From Phascolarctobacterium succinatutens CAG:287 (GTDB lineage Bacteria > Bacillota > Negativicutes > Acidaminococcales > Acidaminococcaceae), in contig NZ_FR892787.1 in assembly GCF_000434895.1 (NCBI RefSeq), positions 8,395-16,910 on the forward strand: DNA of 8,516 nucleotides. Reading direction: 5' to 3'. The notes beneath the pieces are model-generated. The model did not search any database, was not told the origin of the DNA, and saw only the letters and a list, made by a program, of their open reading frames with translations. The position numbers and the translations under genes were made by a program. Positions within the stretch are counted from its first letter, which is position 1. The number at the start of each line of letters is the position of its first letter. Positions 6,126 through 8,516 of the stretch are shown piece by piece.

Positions 6126-7684
6126 TGAATCAGATTGAAAAAAACAGCCTGCTTATCGTAGCAGGCACTGCGTTATTTATGATTATGTTCGGTATCGGCA
6201 GCATTCCGCTGCTGGATCCGGATGAACCGGTATATGCGGAAACAGCAAGAGAGATGCTGGCTGCCGGTGATTTTTTGTCACCGAGAATTTTTGGCAATTT
6301 CTGGTATGATAAGCCGCCTATGTATTATTGGCTGGTTGCTGTTGCTCAGTTTCTTTTCGGTGACAGCGAATTTGCGGCCCGCTTGCCTGCGGCATTGATG
6401 GCCTGCGGCACCTCTGTGATGATGTATGTAGGTATCACAAGGCTGTTTAATGAACGTGCAGGCTTTTGGTCTGCGATGATTCTTACAAGCTGTGTAGAAT
6501 TTTTCTATATGGGCAAGGCTGCGGTGACAGATACAACTCTGCTCTTTTTTATGACAGGTGCACTGCTGAGCTTTATCCATAAGCGTTATTGGCTGATGTA
6601 TGTGTGCATGGCTTTGGCTACTGTTACCAAAGGTCCTATCGGTATAGTTTTCCCAGGTGCGATAATTTTTCTGTATCTGGTGGTTATGGGCCAGCTGCGT
6701 GAGATTTTGCGCATGCATGTTATCCGTGGTCTGCTGCTGTATTTTCTCATTGCTTCGCCTTGGTATTACGCTATGTATACCGTGCATGGCATGGAATTTA
6801 TCAATACCTTCCTGGGATTTCACAATATAACGCGTTTTACGACGGCAGAGCATGCCGACCGCGTGACCTTCTGGTATTATTTTCCTGTAATAATCTTAGG
6901 CTTATTTCCGTGGACCGGTATGCTGTGGCAGGCTGCGAAGGCATCCGTCAGCGAAAGCCGTATAGATGATATGCGTAAGCTGCTGTTCTTCCACGTTTGG
7001 TGGATTTTCGTGCTGCTGTTCTTTACAATCTGCAAAACGAAGCTTGTATCCTATATTCTGCCGTTGTTCCCTGCTATGGCAGTAATTATCGGCTGGAATA
7101 TAGCGAGAATGCAAAGCAGGCTGCGTCATAACACTACCTTTTACGGTTGGGCGGCAGGCAGCGGTATTATGTTTGTCCTGCTCGGCGTTGGCTGGATTGT
7201 CGGTGCGCAGTATCTGCCGGAGGCTGACTTCAGCCTGGTGATGCTGGGCGTGCTGACACTGCTTTTGGGTGCAGCGGCAGTTTTCGCTCTGCTGTATTAT
7301 CGCGATATCGAGCTGGCATCCTGGCTGCACGTGATGATTGGCGCGGTGACGATGTGCGTGGCCTTTGCTTTTGTTCTGCCTGTGATTGCCGACCGCTTCA
7401 GTGTAAAAACTATGAGCAGTGTTTATAAGGAGCAATGTGAGCAGCAGACGCCTATTTATGTCGATAAGTTCCTGCGCCCTGGCTTCATGTATTATGCAGG
7501 CAAGCCCGGTATCGAAATGATTCCGCAGACTGGTGCTTTGACAGATGCTTTGCGTGACGGCAGTAAAAAATATCTGCTCGTGCGCGGCTTGGAATACCGT
7601 CGCGTGCAGAAGGCCGGTCCGTTGCCGGATAATGTGCGTACAGTAAAAGAAATCAGTGATATTTATCTGCTGGAGCAAAATTGA
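6125..7684 (+). CDS. ArnT-like / GT39-family polyprenyl-phosphate-sugar glycosyltransferase
   Basis: A 519-aa integral membrane GT-C glycosyltransferase, slightly shorter than E. coli ArnT (about 550 aa). About 12-13 hydrophobic segments span residues 8-422 and are followed by a soluble tail (about 425-519), expected to be periplasmic as in ArnT. After TM1 comes the first periplasmic loop with the catalytic-type acidic motif LLDPDEPVYAE (D31, D33, E34), then REMLAAGDF and YDKPPMYYWL (62-70), all GT83/GT39 hallmarks. Later marks are TKGPIG (168-173), an HN..RF...H loop at about 233-243 and KTKLVSYILPLFPA (304-317). Such enzymes move a sugar from undecaprenyl phosphate to a lipid or protein acceptor on the outer face of the inner membrane; ArnT adds aminoarabinose to lipid A. 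The donor and acceptor here are not determinable. The ATG follows a GAGGGATGGA purine run (6110-6119) and shares a base with the stop of the mini-ORF. It is the last gene of the operon, and a terminator follows within 13 bases. Confidence 0.9.
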   Translation: MNQIEKNSLLIVAGTALFMIMFGIGSIPLLDPDEPVYAETAREMLAAGDFLSPRIFGNFWYDKPPMYYWLVAVAQFLFGDSEFAARLPAALMACGTSVMMYVGITRLFNERAGFWSAMILTSCVEFFYMGKAAVTDTTLLFFMTGALLSFIHKRYWLMYVCMALATVTKGPIGIVFPGAIIFLYLVVMGQLREILRMHVIRGLLLYFLIASPWYYAMYTVHGMEFINTFLGFHNITRFTTAEHADRVTFWYYFPVIILGLFPWTGMLWQAAKASVSESRIDDMRKLLFFHVWWIFVLLFFTICKTKLVSYILPLFPAMAVIIGWNIARMQSRLRHNTTFYGWAAGSGIMFVLLGVGWIVGAQYLPEADFSLVMLGVLTLLLGAAAVFALLYYRDIELASWLHVMIGAVTMCVAFAFVLPVIADRFSVKTMSSVYKEQCEQQTPIYVDKFLRPGFMYYAGKPGIEMIPQTGALTDALRDGSKKYLLVRGLEYRRVQKAGPLPDNVRTVKEISDIYLLEQN

Positions 7685-7696
7685 GTATTAATAATC

Positions 7697-7730
7697 AACC
7701 GTTGTGCTATTTGGCGCAACGGTTTTTCTT
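7697..7730 (+). terminator. Rho-independent terminator of the plus-strand operon
   Basis: The arms at 7697-7707 (AACCGTTGTGC) and 7714-7724 (GCGCAACGGTT) pair over 11 positions with one G-T wobble, around a 6-base loop (TATTTG). The T-rich run TTTTTCTT (7723-7730) overlaps the end of the right arm. It lies 12 bases beyond the glycosyltransferase stop and marks the end of the six-gene run. Confidence 0.9.
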
Positions 7731-7734
7731 ATGC

Positions 7735-7781
7735 AAAAACTCCCCATCCGTCTTACCTTGCGGTAAGAAAGATGGGGAGTT
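7735..7781 (-). terminator. Rho-independent terminator of ilvD
   Basis: A long two-part hairpin. The outer arms 7738-7748 and 7771-7781 pair over 11 bases (core CTCCCCATC/GATGGGGAG). After a 2x2 internal loop, TCTTACC (7751-7757) pairs with GGTAAGA (7762-7768) around a TTGC loop. On the minus strand the stem is followed directly by five T's (the A-run at 7735-7739), placing it 24 bases past the ilvD stop. On the plus strand a T-run at 7784-7788 also follows the stem after a GC, so it may work in both directions as a back-up for the neighbouring operon. Confidence 0.88.
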
Positions 7782-7805
7782 GCTTTTTCAGCTTATATAA
7801 TTCTT

Positions 7806-8516
7806 TTAGTCCTGACCGGGAACCTTCAGCACAGCGCCGGTAGCAGCAGAGGTAACCAAAGCAGCATAGCGTGCCAGGTAACCGCTCTTAACCTTCGGCG
7901 GCGGGCAAACCCAGTTCTTACGGCGTTCAGCCAGCTCTTCGTCGCTCAGCTTAACGTTCAGGGTACGGTTCGGAATATCAATTTCAATGATATCGCCGTT
8001 TTCAATCAATGCGATATTACCGCCCTCGCGTGCTTCCGGAGAAATGTGACCGATGCAGGCACCGCGGGTAGCACCGCTGAAACGGCCGTCGGTAAGCAGC
8101 GCAACGTCCTTGTCATGGCCCATGCCTGCCAGTACGGAGGTCGGGTTCAGCATCTCACGCATACCAGGGCCGCCCTTCGGGCCTTCGTAGCGGATAACGA
8201 CAACGTCACCGGAAACAACCTTTTGTGCGCAAATTGCAGCAATAGCTTCGTCCTCAGAATTATAAACCTTAGCCGGACCGCTGAAGACCTTCATGGAAGG
8301 ATCAACCGCACTTTCCTTGACAACGCTGCATTCCGGAGCGATATTGCCCTTCAGAACAGCGATGCCGCCAGTTTTGTTGTACGGATTTTCTACGCTGTGA
8401 ATAACCTCAGGACGCAGAATTTCCGCATTTTTGATAATCTGGCCGACAGTTTTGCCGCTGACAGTCTGGCAGGATTTTTTAATCAGCTTCAGACGGTCAA
8501 GCTCGTGCATTACAGC
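7806..8516 (-). CDS. ilvD: Dihydroxy-acid dehydratase, C-terminal part (5' end beyond the window)
   Basis: Cytoplasmic iron-sulfur enzyme that dehydrates 2,3-dihydroxy-isovalerate and 2,3-dihydroxy-3-methylvalerate to the keto acids preceding valine/leucine and isoleucine. The last 236 codons are visible, of about 550-570 usual in the family. The frame stays open to the window edge, so the Met at 8508-8510 (AVMHELDRL) is internal. Diagnostic stretches are KTGGIAVLKGNIAPE, RYEGPKGGPGMREML, LLTDGRFSGATRGACIGHISPEA and a C-terminal LVTSAATGAVLK. The GRFSG segment carries the conserved Ser regarded as the catalytic base in related dehydratases. The cysteine ligands of the cluster lie in the missing N-terminal half. 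Sugar-acid dehydratases (Edd and relatives) share the fold, but the NIAPE and TSAATGAV regions fit IlvD best. It is transcribed towards the plus-strand operon and ends in its own hairpin. Confidence 0.95.
   Translation of the reverse strand, partial: AVMHELDRLKLIKKSCQTVSGKTVGQIIKNAEILRPEVIHSVENPYNKTGGIAVLKGNIAPECSVVKESAVDPSMKVFSGPAKVYNSEDEAIAAICAQKVVSGDVVVIRYEGPKGGPGMREMLNPTSVLAGMGHDKDVALLTDGRFSGATRGACIGHISPEAREGGNIALIENGDIIEIDIPNRTLNVKLSDEELAERRKNWVCPPPKVKSGYLARYAALVTSAATGAVLKVPGQD

Noticed and set aside
6278..7678. Minus-strand frames opposite the glycosyltransferase (191 and 258 codons)
   Set aside because: They are His/Gln-rich shadow translations without family motifs, inside a clear membrane glycosyltransferase gene.

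Overview
The window looks like a chromosomal segment of a diderm (two-membrane) Firmicute, most likely a member of the Negativicutes. An RND efflux pump and an ArnT-like lipid-linked glycosyltransferase both imply an outer membrane, whereas RNase HIII is mainly a Firmicutes enzyme. Base composition is moderate (roughly half G+C by eye) and even along the window, with no insertion sequence, phage gene, CRISPR array, tRNA or rRNA visible. A genus cannot be fixed from this sequence alone.

Layout. Positions 1 to about 7730 form one tightly packed plus-strand gene run: the tail of a periplasmic adaptor (MFP/HlyD type), a complete HAE-1 type RND pump (1027 aa), ribonuclease HIII (GTG start at 3232), a ChbG/HpnK-family deacetylase, a PF03706 flippase-like membrane protein and a 519-aa ArnT/GT39-like glycosyltransferase. 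The gaps between the first four genes are 2, 2 and 5 bases. The last two gaps are about 41 bases; the final one holds a 16-codon ORF that overlaps the stop codon before it and the start codon after it. A strong hairpin with a T-run at 7697-7730 ends the run. No promoter is evident inside it, so the operon promoter probably lies upstream of the window. From the right edge a convergent minus-strand gene, the C-terminal 236 codons of dihydroxy-acid dehydratase (ilvD), runs inward to its own terminator hairpin at 7735-7781.

How the genes may work together. The adaptor and RND protein are two parts of a tripartite drug or amphiphile exporter; the outer-membrane channel is not in view. The last three genes (N-acetyl-sugar deacetylase, PF03706 membrane protein, polyprenyl-phosphate-sugar:lipid glycosyltransferase) resemble a cassette that deacetylates a lipid-linked amino sugar, moves it across the inner membrane and attaches it to an envelope acceptor such as lipid A. 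That pathway is inferred from family membership and gene order. RNase HIII, a cytoplasmic RNA/DNA hybrid nuclease, is a housekeeping gene in the middle of an envelope operon. The most unusual items are the three-gene glycolipid cassette and the doubly overlapping 16-codon ORF. The remaining genes look like intact members of known families.
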